Below, piece by piece: positions 7,783-16,026 of a DNA stretch of 54,183 nucleotides. Below the pieces are notes generated by a model. That model made no database searches. It had not been told where the DNA came from and saw only the letters and a program-made list of their open reading frames with translations. Position 1 is the first letter of the stretch. Each line of letters begins with the position of its first letter. Source of the DNA: an uncultured Nitrospiraceae bacterium (GTDB taxonomy: Bacteria; Nitrospirota; Thermodesulfovibrionia; Thermodesulfovibrionales; Dissulfurispiraceae). Location of the stretch: contig CAIJNL010000004.1 of the NCBI GenBank assembly GCA_903822005.1, positions 1 through 54,183 of the forward strand, given 5' to 3'. Both the position numbers and the translations under genes were made by a program.

Positions 7783-9801
7783 TCATATATCAGGGAACCG
7801 TTCCGCAATACTCCTGAACTCCTCATGAATCGCAAGGAACGCATCCGCCATGTCAGGGTCCAGATATTTCCCGCGGTATTCAGCAATGATGGCTACGGCC
7901 TGTTCGTGGGTAAGAGCAGACTTATAAACCCTCCGCGAAATCAGGGCGTCATAAACATCAGCAACGGCCATTAACCTGCCTGGAAAGGGAATGTTGTCGC
8001 CGGAAAGGCCATAAGGGTATCCTTTGCCGTCCCAGTGCTCATGGTGGGATATCGCCATGGCCTTTGCCGTACTGAGAAACGAGGTGTCGAGTCCCTTGCC
8101 GTAAAGCTGCTCCGCGCGCTCAATCGCCTGATAGCCATAGACAGCATGTTTTTTAATCTCGTCATATTCCTCTTCCGTGAGTTTGTGCGGGTTATGCAGA
8201 AGGCTGTCGGGCACGCCGATTTTGCCGATATCATGGAGCGGCGCCGATTTGCTTAACTGCTCGATTTTGGCAGCATCAAGACGGGACGAAAATTTATGAT
8301 TGGAAGAGAGTTTCCGGCAAAGCGACTTGATGTAATTCTGGCAGCGCATCGTATGGTTGCCAGTCTCCCTGTCGCGGGTCTCGATAAGCGATGACAGGCA
8401 CAGGATTGTGAAATCCTGCGTAAGCATAGTCTGTTTGATGCTTTCCCTGATCTCATGCTCTTTGATCCAGTATTTGAACAACATCAGCAGCGACAATATG
8501 CTTGCCATGGCAAGCAGCGGAATAAACGGGGAAACAAAGAATCCGTTGATTGTGAACATCCATTCAGCCCCAAGGCCGATGCAGACAGACAGGACGGCCA
8601 AGACAATGAAACTGCGCCACGCGCCTGACCCTGCAATGAGAAAAGTAAAGATGGTCCCGATCAGCAGCGTAAGGCCTGCCTCAAGCCCACGCATCCAGCC
8701 GGGACGTGAAAGGTAGTCCCGTCTTATGATATTGTCTAACAGCGCTGCATGCACTTCAGTCCCCGGCGTAAGCGCGCCATGGGGCAGCGTGTACAGATCA
8801 CCCAGGCCGCCGGCATTGACCCCGAGAATAACGATTTTGTCTTTCAATTGCTCCATGCCGGTTTTGCCTTCCAATACGTCGGCCGCCGGGATGATGGTGA
8901 AAGAATTATTTTTGGGGAACTTTATGAGCAGATTGCCCTGGGGATCAACCGGAATGGATGCGTCGTCGAGAATCACAGATTCAAGGCCGTAATCCGACAT
9001 TCTTAAGGTCAGATTATCCATTTTCCCGGCGGTCATTATCGCGGCAAGGACCAGGCTCGGGTAATATCCGCCTTTGTATTCAGTCACAAGCGGCACCCTT
9101 CTCAGAATTCCGTCATTGTCGGGCTTGGCATTAATAAATCCGGAGCCGGCGGCCTTTTCGGCCAGTTTGGGCAGGCTGCAGATAATGCCCGAGGCCTCAT
9201 AAAGTTTCCGCAAACTGCTGTCTTCGCCCTCAGACTGCCTGATGATAGATGTCCCGACCGGGCGCGGGTTACAACCCGGGCCAATCTGTTTATTGCCGGT
9301 AAAAGTAAATTTGTAACCAAGGACAAAAGGGCCTTTTGACAAGGTCTTTGCCAGTATCCTGTCGTTGTCCAGGATATGAACAGGCACATCACCCAGTTTG
9401 ATTTCCACATTCAGGTCCCGCTTCAGGTCCCTTTGAAGCACAATCGGCGATGTCCTGTCCTGCTCGGCAAAAAATACATCTATCAATATGCTTGAAGGGC
9501 CCGCATCCCTTATCTTTTCGAGCAGCCGGGCAATGCGGTAGCGGGGCCAGGGCCACTGGCCGTACCGCGAAAGGCTCTCTTCATCAATATAGACTATGAC
9601 CGGAATCTTAGAGACAGTGGCAGGGATGTTGGCGGTCAGCAATGAGTCGTAAATCTTGTTGTTGATGAGCGACAGAAATTTCGGCTCAATGAGCGAGAGC
9701 ACCGAAAAAAAAAGTGCGATCAAAAAGCCGAACAGATAAATCCAGATGCTGCGCGTTTCAAGGTTTTTAACGAAGGCTTTTAACGTGTGGCGTAAGGTCA
9801 T
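7783..9801 (-). CDS. CHASE2 sensor with HD-GYP phosphodiesterase domain
   Basis: About 672 residues. One N-terminal membrane helix leads into a large extracytoplasmic CHASE2 region (about 45-345), then several membrane helices (about 350-435) and a cytoplasmic HD-GYP domain. The HD pair lies at about 523 in PLHDIGKIG, followed by HHEHWDGKGYPYGL (about 586-599). Intact HD-GYP domains hydrolyse cyclic di-GMP, so this is probably a receptor that lowers c-di-GMP in response to a periplasmic signal. An ATG at 9801 directly follows a TTG at 9804 in frame; the ATG is preferred. It is the third gene of the fecR-like / ompA-like operon. Confidence 0.88.
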   Translation of the reverse strand: MTLRHTLKAFVKNLETRSIWIYLFGFLIALFFSVLSLIEPKFLSLINNKIYDSLLTANIPATVSKIPVIVYIDEESLSRYGQWPWPRYRIARLLEKIRDAGPSSILIDVFFAEQDRTSPIVLQRDLKRDLNVEIKLGDVPVHILDNDRILAKTLSKGPFVLGYKFTFTGNKQIGPGCNPRPVGTSIIRQSEGEDSSLRKLYEASGIICSLPKLAEKAAGSGFINAKPDNDGILRRVPLVTEYKGGYYPSLVLAAIMTAGKMDNLTLRMSDYGLESVILDDASIPVDPQGNLLIKFPKNNSFTIIPAADVLEGKTGMEQLKDKIVILGVNAGGLGDLYTLPHGALTPGTEVHAALLDNIIRRDYLSRPGWMRGLEAGLTLLIGTIFTFLIAGSGAWRSFIVLAVLSVCIGLGAEWMFTINGFFVSPFIPLLAMASILSLLMLFKYWIKEHEIRESIKQTMLTQDFTILCLSSLIETRDRETGNHTMRCQNYIKSLCRKLSSNHKFSSRLDAAKIEQLSKSAPLHDIGKIGVPDSLLHNPHKLTEEEYDEIKKHAVYGYQAIERAEQLYGKGLDTSFLSTAKAMAISHHEHWDGKGYPYGLSGDNIPFPGRLMAVADVYDALISRRVYKSALTHEQAVAIIAEYRGKYLDPDMADAFLAIHEEFRSIAERFPDI

Positions 9802-9887
9802 CAAATTTTACCGTCAATCTGTGCAGCATGAATGCATGCCGTTATGGAACAGGCGGTCCGTCATGGCATGTAAAGCAGAGTTACATG

Positions 9888-10493
9888 TTAACGAACAACT
9901 GCTTCTACACGGCGGTTGCGGGGCTCGGCAACATTGTCGGCCGTCCTGATTAACGGATTGTCCTTTCCATGAGAAGTGACTTCAATGATCACGGGATTAA
10001 CCCCGGAGCCTATAAGTATATTTTTTACTGCAACTGCGCGTTCAAGACCGAGTTCATAATTGGCCTTGCTGGTCCCCACAAGGTCTGTATGGCCTATAAT
10101 GGCGACGGCAGCGGGTTTGAAGGTTTTAATCTCGGTCAAAAGCCCGTTCAGTACTATCTTTGATTCGGCAGTCAGGTTGTCGGAGTTGAATTCAAAGTAG
10201 AGCGTGAAATGGATGGGCTTGCGGGGCTGGGCGTCAAGCGCGCGCCCGAATATCTTGCGTATATTTTTCTCGTCTATGGATTTCGGTTCAGACGGCTTTG
10301 TTTCAGCTGAATCGATGCTGCTTGCCTGGTTGGTTTTGTTTATAACCTGAGTGCCGCCTTTGTTCGAAACAGCTACGATGCCTGTCTTGCCGTCCTGATC
10401 AGGCAGAAGAACGACAAGATTTCTCTGAGAGGCGCAGGACACCAGCAGCAGGACGAGCGGCGCGACTAATAATAACCTTTTTAGCGATATCAT
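9888..10493 (-). CDS. OmpA-family lipoprotein
   Basis: A 201-residue lipoprotein. A hydrophobic N-terminus ends in the lipobox LVSC (C20). An unstructured linker of about 70 residues follows, then an OmpA-like peptidoglycan-binding domain with YFEFNSDNL, IGHTDLVG and NYELGLERA. It probably sits in the outer membrane and binds the cell wall. A run of G before the ATG serves as ribosome site. It lies between the FecR-domain gene and the CHASE2 gene, a trio I recall from other diderms. It may link envelope state to the CHASE2 sensor, which is inference. Confidence 0.85.
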   Translation of the reverse strand: MISLKRLLLVAPLVLLLVSCASQRNLVVLLPDQDGKTGIVAVSNKGGTQVINKTNQASSIDSAETKPSEPKSIDEKNIRKIFGRALDAQPRKPIHFTLYFEFNSDNLTAESKIVLNGLLTEIKTFKPAAVAIIGHTDLVGTSKANYELGLERAVAVKNILIGSGVNPVIIEVTSHGKDNPLIRTADNVAEPRNRRVEAVVR

Positions 10494-10539
10494 GTTGTCC
10501 CCCCTTCAAGTCAATTAGCAGTTACGTGTGACGCCGCTG

Positions 10540-11040
10540 TTATTTCGTCCCGGAAGAAGGCGCGGCCTTCTGTTCCACAGGGTCGCTCTGGTCATTTCCC
10601 TCTACCTTGATCGCAAACTTAGTGCCTCGCACTCCTATGCTCGCGACAGGAGTTTCGACCGTAACCGCCTCAGGCGACAGTTTGGCGATTATGCCGGACA
10701 GATATACCAGTGTGCCTTTAAGCATCTTTACGACAATAGAGAGTTTATTCTCGGCTGGTGAAAAGAGGAACTTGCTTATAACAAGCCTGCTGTCGGGGCC
10801 GAGCGATACCAGCGTATCGTCCTTGAACACCACCCCGATGGAACTCTCCGCGCCGGTCCTGAGTATGTCGTTAAGAAAAATGGCCTCTCCAGCAGCCGGG
10901 TTTATGGCCATGTTGTTTCTCAGGATAGAGACCTTGCCGGATATAGTCTTGACGTTTCCTACAGAGTCGTCTGCTGCAAAGGCGGCAGCAGAGATGAAAA
11001 GAGAAAAGAGAACGGTCAATATAAGAGCTTTCAGTTTCAT
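10540..11040 (-). CDS. Secreted FecR-domain protein
   Basis: A protein of about 166 residues with a clean signal peptide (MKLKALILTVLFSLFISAAAFA). A FecR domain follows: VKTISGKVSILRN, then ILRTGAESSIGVVFKDDTLVSLGPDSRLV, ending near SIGVRGTKFAI. Here the FecR domain is a free periplasmic protein, not a sigma regulator with a membrane helix. The frame is open upstream, but the ATG at 11040 gives the signal peptide and follows a G-rich ribosome site. It is first in the fecR / ompA / chase2 operon and has a near-consensus promoter about 100 bases upstream. Confidence 0.82.
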   Translation of the reverse strand: MKLKALILTVLFSLFISAAAFAADDSVGNVKTISGKVSILRNNMAINPAAGEAIFLNDILRTGAESSIGVVFKDDTLVSLGPDSRLVISKFLFSPAENKLSIVVKMLKGTLVYLSGIIAKLSPEAVTVETPVASIGVRGTKFAIKVEGNDQSDPVEQKAAPSSGTK

Positions 11041-11139
11041 GACACCCCCCCCATTTAGCGCCCGGCAAGTCAGCCGATCAGCACCACCCGAAACCCGGAG
11101 CGAATAAAAATGCAATCTTATGTGACCATCAACAATTTA

Positions 11140-11168
11140 ACTATACTTAATGGCGGCGTCAATGTCAA
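11140..11168 (-). promoter_or_regulatory. Sigma-70 promoter of the fecR / ompA / chase2 operon
   Basis: On the minus strand TTGACA (11168-11163) is separated by exactly 17 bases from TATAGT (11145-11140). The predicted start gives a leader of about 90 bases before the FecR-domain gene. A 13-base palindrome, GAACAG-G-CTGTTC read on the minus strand, lies immediately upstream at 11172-11184, overlapping the end of dinB. Confidence 0.75.
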
Positions 11169-11182
11169 ATTGAACAGCCTGT

Positions 11183-12496
11183 TCACACATCGACGTCCAG
11201 CATTGGCAGCCCGAGCCTTTGCCTTTTGTTTTCGCCTTTGAATAGTTCCTGTTTGCGCTGCGGTGTATCGCCGCGTTCTCCCTCATGCTGCGACTGTGTA
11301 TTTGTCTGCAGGCTTGCCGCATGCTGCACAGTGTACTTGCCAAATTTTTCTGATAGCATGTCAACAGCGTCATAAACCTTTGACATTTTCTCTATCTTTG
11401 CGGTGTCGTCAAAGAACGTGTATTGAACCTTTGTCTCGGCTACAAGTCCGGCAAGCACCACGCCCGTCTGGCGGTATAAGGTATTCGGGCGGTAAATATT
11501 CTCGAAGCCCTCCCGCAGGGGACCGAAGAGGTCCGATGGATGGGCGCTTGGGCAGGTGAGTTTCAGTTCAGCCCCGCTGTCAGCAAAATCCTGCCGCCGC
11601 AGGAAAATGACAAGCCTTGTTGCTGCGAGCCCGTAGCGACGTGCCTTGATGCAGGCGTTTTCAAGGTTCCTCGAGAGCTGGGCAAAGACAAAGGACTCTT
11701 CTTTTGATGGAGGAGTGAAGGTCTTGGCCTTGCTTATGGACTGATAGCTGCTCTTTGACTCTTTTATAACAGGATAAATGCTCCTGCCGTTCAGTTCATG
11801 CCAGATCTCGATGTAGGGTTTCGAAAGGTGCTTTGTGACAAACGCCTCGTTCTTCTGAGCAAAGTCGAGGGCCGTGGTTATGCCGAACTTGCGCAGAAAG
11901 GCCGCTGTATTAGGGCCGATGCCCCATACGCTCCCAATTTCCAGGTCTCCGAGATAGCGATGGATCTCTCTGCCGGGTATCATTGTGATGCCGCGCGGTT
12001 TCCTGTGCTTTGAGCCGATCTTCGCGAGTACCTTTGAGAGGCTCACCCCTATGGACACTGTAATGCCTAGCTCTTTCTCGACCGTATCCTGCATCTGCTG
12101 TGCAATCAGGTCGTAAGAGCCGTGGAAGTGTCTTCGAAGGCCGGTAAGGTCCGCAAACGCCTCATCTATTGAGTACTCCTCGACATCGGGCGTAAAGCGC
12201 CTGATGATGCTGAACATGCGCAGGGAGAAGAGGCTGTAGGTTTCGTAGTCGGACGGCAGGATGACAGCATCGGGGCATATCTTCTTTACATCAGAAAGCC
12301 TGACCCCGCGCTTTATGCCCATAGCCTTGGCTTCATAACTGGCCGCGGCCACTATGCCGCGCTCTTTGCCGGTGATCACAGGGCGGCCTTTCAATTCAGG
12401 ATGGATTGCCTGCTCGCAGGATGCAAAAAAGGCGTCGGCGTCCAGATGCAGAATTGCCCGCGGCCATGAGTGGATGGTTATGGGGTCAGAGTTCAT
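11183..12496 (-). CDS. dinB: Y-family translesion DNA polymerase (DinB-like)
   Basis: A 437-residue error-prone polymerase. The catalytic motifs are present: ILHLDADAFFASCEQ near the N-terminus, the Y-family motif SYEAKAMGIKRGV, and EYSIDEAFADLTG, which supplies the second metal-binding acidic pair. Little-finger-domain sequence follows. The C-terminal tail (about 60 residues past LVAETKVQYTFFDD) is charged and may include a clamp-binding end. No Shine-Dalgarno site is visible before the ATG. It lies downstream of lexA in the same direction with a two-gene cassette between them; no LexA box is seen directly upstream of dinB itself. Confidence 0.88.
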   Translation of the reverse strand: MNSDPITIHSWPRAILHLDADAFFASCEQAIHPELKGRPVITGKERGIVAAASYEAKAMGIKRGVRLSDVKKICPDAVILPSDYETYSLFSLRMFSIIRRFTPDVEEYSIDEAFADLTGLRRHFHGSYDLIAQQMQDTVEKELGITVSIGVSLSKVLAKIGSKHRKPRGITMIPGREIHRYLGDLEIGSVWGIGPNTAAFLRKFGITTALDFAQKNEAFVTKHLSKPYIEIWHELNGRSIYPVIKESKSSYQSISKAKTFTPPSKEESFVFAQLSRNLENACIKARRYGLAATRLVIFLRRQDFADSGAELKLTCPSAHPSDLFGPLREGFENIYRPNTLYRQTGVVLAGLVAETKVQYTFFDDTAKIEKMSKVYDAVDMLSEKFGKYTVQHAASLQTNTQSQHEGERGDTPQRKQELFKGENKRQRLGLPMLDVDV

Positions 12497-12546
12497 AAAA
12501 TTAATAGATTGTCTGATTGTAAAATTAGGATGCTAATGTGACCAGA

Positions 12547-13314
12547 TCAGGCGCTTTCAAGTTCTTGGTTAAAATAATGGTGTCCGACAGGCGTCGCATC
12601 CCACGTTCTACCGTCGAGCAAGCGACCATTGTGCTTTTTGGCCCGTTTTTTTCCATCAGCCCCCCAGCCGCCCCACTGTTTGAAAAAGAAGGCAACATTT
12701 TGTTGCTCACATTGAAGTTTTATGTTTAACGCCCATTCCCGTTTCATCGGCCTGGCATTGGGGCCGGACTCTCCGCCTACGATAACCCAGTGAATCCCAT
12801 CCAGATTAATCTTGCCCAAATCCTCCAGCAGAGGTTCCACAGAAATAAAGCGAATAAACGCCGGGACTTGACGAAGCCAATCAAGACGTTGAATGCCGTG
12901 CTTTTTGTCTTCAACGGTCACTCCCATCCATGCATTACGAGGAGGCTGATAGTGTTTAAAAAAATCTGCCATCCGTTCGGCCCTTTTTGTGAGCACCTGA
13001 AAGGTATGCTGCGGTGCCTGCCGGATTACATCAAAAACTTGGCGGATGTAATCGTCAGGGATATTCTCGTGAAATAAATCGCTCATGGAATTAACAAAGT
13101 AAACAGTCGGCTTTGTTCTATTTAGCGGCTCTTCAAGTCGATAAGGCAGTAAGGTAAGCTCGAATCCCTTTTCATAGCCCTTAACTCCCATTGCTTTAAG
13201 CCTTCGCGCCATAACTTCTGCATAGCAATGCGCGCATCCCGCCGAAACCTTACTGCATCCCACTGCCGGGTTCCATGTTTGTTCGGTCCATTCTATAGAT
13301 GTTTGTGTGCTCAT
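12547..13314 (-). CDS. DUF5131 family (phage Gp37/Gp68-like) three-cysteine protein
   Basis: A 255-residue protein beginning SIEWTEQTWNPAVGC. It has three clustered cysteines C20, C27 and C30 (C-x6-C-x2-C followed by YAE), which resemble a radical-SAM cluster-binding motif with altered spacing. Later motifs VYFVNSMSDLFHE, FQVLTKRAERM and WVIVGGESGPNARP are typical of the phage Gp37/Gp68 (DUF5131) family. Members regularly occur beside TcmP, as here: the start overlaps the tcmP stop by ATGA, so translation is probably coupled. Its reaction is unknown. A radical-SAM-like nucleic-acid or nucleotide modification is inference. The pair lies inside the lexA-dinB block. Confidence 0.83.
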   Translation of the reverse strand: MSTQTSIEWTEQTWNPAVGCSKVSAGCAHCYAEVMARRLKAMGVKGYEKGFELTLLPYRLEEPLNRTKPTVYFVNSMSDLFHENIPDDYIRQVFDVIRQAPQHTFQVLTKRAERMADFFKHYQPPRNAWMGVTVEDKKHGIQRLDWLRQVPAFIRFISVEPLLEDLGKINLDGIHWVIVGGESGPNARPMKREWALNIKLQCEQQNVAFFFKQWGGWGADGKKRAKKHNGRLLDGRTWDATPVGHHYFNQELESA

Positions 13315-14489
13315 AGATTTATTTTTATTAACCTTTCACTTTTTTCAAAGTTAACTGCATTAACAGGTCGAGCCCTTTTGGCATCAAGATTCTTTACCTT
13401 ATCATCTTTTTCAAGCTCTTTGAAAGCCTGTTGAAAATCACTTATAAACCAGCCGGTCTCTTCCAGCATATCGGACAATTTTTCTATATCAAATACTGCC
13501 GGTTTGCTTGTTAATTTGTTTAACCAATATCGCTTAACTATGAACAGATCAACATGTCCATCTTTTTCAGGTGCATGATTGTATGCGGTAAAAAGCTCTT
13601 CTTGGCCGCTTTTAGAAATTCGTTTATCCTGCTTTGCCTGTGAGCGGGCCTTCCACTGTACTATATCAAGGCCTTGCGATGCTTCCATAAATTTTACAAT
13701 TCCAAGAGGATGGCGAGTCAGATAAACGAGGTGATAAAGCACGCGATCTTTTGTTGGTTTTAATATCCTTACATATGCAGTTCGTGGAATGCCATCAGTG
13801 GAAGAAACGATTTTCTTTAAATTAATTCTGTAAAGATTAATAAGATGCTCTTCTTTTTCCAGCGCAGTCATGTCATTTGTAATGGGAGTTTGACCAAAAA
13901 CTTCGATCATGTCACCTGTAAATGGTTTCTGGGTATGAGTGCGCAGCAGAAAATCATACATGAAATTTATAAGGAATTCAGAATTGGAACGCTGCAAAAG
14001 AGGCTTGAGAGTAGATGGTTCGACAGCTTCTTTCCAGCCAGTCGGGTCTATAAAGAAAAATGCAAAACTATCTTTGCCGCACCAGTCAAGAATTTGTTGT
14101 CTTAAAGCAATAAACTCTCCGTGCATTGGTTTTACTTCGATCCCTTGTAAATTAATGTCTGTAAGAAAAGATTCCAATTTTTGATATGCTTTTTGATTCT
14201 CCTCAATAAACAGGGCCTTGAATTTGACATTTTTGCCAAGCTGCTTTAACCCTTTTTGGCATTTTTCAATGATCTTTAGAGCAATGACAATTGATGTGTC
14301 CTCAAGGTTCTCGCTTTTTTCCTGCCAAGGTCCTGCAAAACAGTCGACATAACAAATAGTATTGTGATACCGGCCAACAATCATAAACAGACGCTCAAGA
14401 TAGGCTTTGAGTAGGCTGTGTTTGATATATGCTTGTTCTCGTCCCTTATAATGTGCAGGCAGCTTTACGCTTTCGGCATTAACCATCAT
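13311..14489 (-). CDS. tcmP: Three-Cys-motif partner protein TcmP
   Basis: A 392-residue protein of the TcmP family, named for co-occurrence with the DUF5131 three-cysteine protein. Three motifs look like a Rossmann methyltransferase: CYVDCFAGPW (46-55, motif I-like), ALFIEENQKAYQKLE (motif II-like acidic residue) and FAFFFIDPTGW (142-152, motif IV-like DP). A charged, helical C-terminal half with a possible winged-helix segment follows. AGAGGC precedes the ATG. The gene is visibly richer in A and T than lexA and dinB on either side, which suggests acquisition. The methyltransferase activity is inferred; no function is established to my knowledge. Confidence 0.85.
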   Translation of the reverse strand: MMVNAESVKLPAHYKGREQAYIKHSLLKAYLERLFMIVGRYHNTICYVDCFAGPWQEKSENLEDTSIVIALKIIEKCQKGLKQLGKNVKFKALFIEENQKAYQKLESFLTDINLQGIEVKPMHGEFIALRQQILDWCGKDSFAFFFIDPTGWKEAVEPSTLKPLLQRSNSEFLINFMYDFLLRTHTQKPFTGDMIEVFGQTPITNDMTALEKEEHLINLYRINLKKIVSSTDGIPRTAYVRILKPTKDRVLYHLVYLTRHPLGIVKFMEASQGLDIVQWKARSQAKQDKRISKSGQEELFTAYNHAPEKDGHVDLFIVKRYWLNKLTSKPAVFDIEKLSDMLEETGWFISDFQQAFKELEKDDKVKNLDAKRARPVNAVNFEKSERLIKINL

Positions 14490-14504
14490 TTGCCTCTGAT
14501 GAGA

Positions 14505-14542
14505 ATTATATTGGCTGCAACGTTAATAAGTTCTCCATTATA
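14505..14542 (-). promoter_or_regulatory. Possible promoter elements of tcmP-DUF5131
   Basis: Two perfect TATAAT hexamers on the minus strand (14542-14537 and 14510-14505) lie between lexA and tcmP, without convincing -35 boxes. They suggest that the cassette may be transcribed on its own as well as from lexA. Confidence 0.35.
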
Positions 14543-14590
14543 CCTTAAAATGACACTCATATGCGTAAAATAGCATTAGCGAAATGTTTT

Positions 14591-15184
14591 CTATTTATAC
14601 TTCCTTACCACCGCCGTCACTATGCCCGCAATCTTCAATTCATTCTTCGGTTTGATAGGGCTATATTTCGGGTTAGCTGCGACAAGAGTTATGCTTTCGC
14701 CCCGTTTACGCAGGTATTTCATAGTCCATTGTCCGTCCACCTCGGCAATAACTATATCTCCGCTTTTGGCTGTCTGGCCCCTGTCGACGATCACCATATC
14801 GCCCGGCAGTATGCCGGCCTCGGACATCGAATCCCCCGAAACTCTCAGCATGAAGGTTGCGTCAGGGTTATCTATCAGCAGATCGTCGAGTGAAAGGGTG
14901 TCGGCCAGCTCCTCTTCAGCCGGGCTGGGGAAACCGGCCTCTACAGCGCCGAGTATCCTGAGCGGTGCCGTGAGTGCCCTTGGGATCAGCCTGCCCTTGT
15001 CATCCCGTGCTATTATGCGCTGCTGTTCGAGCCTGTCAACGAGTTTAGAGACCGCGTTCTTTGAGCGCAGGCCAGTAATTTCACCAATCTCGGAAAAGCT
15101 TGGCATTCTTCCCTTTTGATGATAAAAGAGAGAGATCTCCCTTATTCTCGACTTTAGTCTGTCTTCATTCATATCTTCGGGCAT
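14591..15184 (-). CDS. lexA: LexA SOS repressor
   Basis: A 197-residue repressor-protease. An N-terminal winged helix (about 10-65) is followed by the self-cleavage site A83-G84 in VEAGFPSPAEEE, the nucleophile S119 in VSGDSMSEAG and the general-base lysine K156 in WTMKYLRKRG. All catalytic residues are present. DNA damage would trigger RecA-stimulated cleavage. The ATG at 15184 lies about 7 bases after the -10 box, so the mRNA may be leaderless. An internal ATG at 15172 (Met5) is the alternative start and has no good ribosome site. A LexA-type box fills its own promoter spacer. Confidence 0.93.
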   Translation of the reverse strand: MPEDMNEDRLKSRIREISLFYHQKGRMPSFSEIGEITGLRSKNAVSKLVDRLEQQRIIARDDKGRLIPRALTAPLRILGAVEAGFPSPAEEELADTLSLDDLLIDNPDATFMLRVSGDSMSEAGILPGDMVIVDRGQTAKSGDIVIAEVDGQWTMKYLRKRGESITLVAANPKYSPIKPKNELKIAGIVTAVVRKYK

Positions 15185-15190
15185 GAGTAT

Positions 15191-15219
15191 AGTATAGGTG
15201 AACTATCGTTCACTGTCAA
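15191..15219 (-). promoter_or_regulatory. lexA promoter with embedded LexA operator
   Basis: On the minus strand TTGACA (15219-15214) and TATACT (15196-15191) are 17 bases apart. The spacer is almost entirely the palindrome GTGAAC-GATA-GTTCAC (15213-15198). GAAC-N4-GTTC is the core of Bacillus-type SOS boxes, so bound LexA would block RNA polymerase directly. This is a textbook autoregulation layout. Confidence 0.88.
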
Positions 15220-15269
15220 GGTCCGAAAAAAGGGCATTCCTTTCCGCAGAGGGACAAGGCAAAGTAGCA

Positions 15270-15298
15270 TTGCTTTTAGTCTGTTATTTTGTTTAAAT
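15270..15298 (+). promoter_or_regulatory. Possible satP promoter
   Basis: TTGCTT (15270-15275), a 17-base spacer and TTAAAT (15293-15298) lie about 70 bases before satP. The match to consensus is moderate. Confidence 0.35.
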
Positions 15299-15365
15299 AC
15301 GTGCGCTTACCAAAACAGCCAAATCCGCAAAATATATTAATAAAAAATTATTCAGGAGGTTCAAG

Positions 15366-15956
15366 ATGGCAGAAGTAAGCAAGGTGGCTGACACAACTGC
15401 CAATCCGGCGCCGCTCGGATTGATGGGCTTTGGTATGACCACGGTACTGCTGAACATTCACAACGCGGGCTTTTACCCGCTCGACACGATGATCCTTGCG
15501 ATGGGTATTTTTTACGGCGGTATTGCACAGATTATCGCGGGGATCATGGAATGGAAAAAAGGAAACACCTTTGCCACAACCGCTTTTATCAGCTATGGTT
15601 CATTCTGGCTCACACTCGTAGCCCTAATACTGATGCACAAGGCCGGCATCGGCATCGAAGGCCCGGTCAAAGAGACCGCTTTTGCAGCTTATCTGGCCAT
15701 GTGGGGTCTGTTTACGCTGGTACTTTTCTTCGGCACTCTTCGCCTTAACAAGGCACTGCAGGTAGTTTTCGGCTCTCTGGTGATTCTGTACGCCCTGCTG
15801 GTTGCCGCTAACATTACCGGCAGCAAAAACATACTTGTTTTTGCCGGATGGGAAGGCATCTTCTGCGGCGCATCTGCTATTTATGCGGGTCTGGCACAGG
15901 TGATGAACGAAGTGTATGGCAAGGTTGTGTGGCCGCTTGGCCCGGTACAGAATTAG
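15366..15956 (+). CDS. satP: Acetate/succinate channel-transporter (GPR1/FUN34/YaaH, SatP)
   Basis: A 196-residue inner-membrane protein with six hydrophobic segments. The family signature NPAPLGL lies at about 13-19 and is followed by [15 protein letters not shown]. Relatives move acetate or succinate across the inner membrane. CAGGAGG sits 8 bases before the ATG. It is a single gene with its own terminator and diverges from lexA. Imported acetate would be activated to acetyl-CoA; an AMP-forming route would release pyrophosphate for the pyrophosphatases encoded further right, which is inference. Confidence 0.9.
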   Translation: MAEVSKVADTTANPAPLGLMGFGMTTVLLNIHNAGFYPLDTMILAMGIFYGGIAQIIAGIMEWKKGNTFATTAFISYGSFWLTLVALILMHKAGIGIEGPVKETAFAAYLAMWGLFTLVLFFGTLRLNKALQVVFGSLVILYALLVAANITGSKNILVFAGWEGIFCGASAIYAGLAQVMNEVYGKVVWPLGPVQN

Positions 15957-15984
15957 GTCGTAAAATACAAGATATAGGTAACCG

Positions 15985-16019
15985 ACAGCCCGGGGCGGAT
16001 CAGCCGCTCCGGGCTGTTT
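15985..16019. terminator. Intrinsic terminator after satP
   Basis: ACAGCCCGG (15985-15993) pairs with CCGGGCTGT (16009-16017), extended inward by GGCGG/CCGCT, followed by TT. It separates satP from the convergent mnmA gene. Confidence 0.8.
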
Positions 16020-16026
16020 ATGTTTA

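Noticed and set aside
12497-12546. Search for a LexA box upstream of dinB
   Set aside because: No GAAC-N4-GTTC is present; direct LexA control of dinB cannot be claimed from this sequence.
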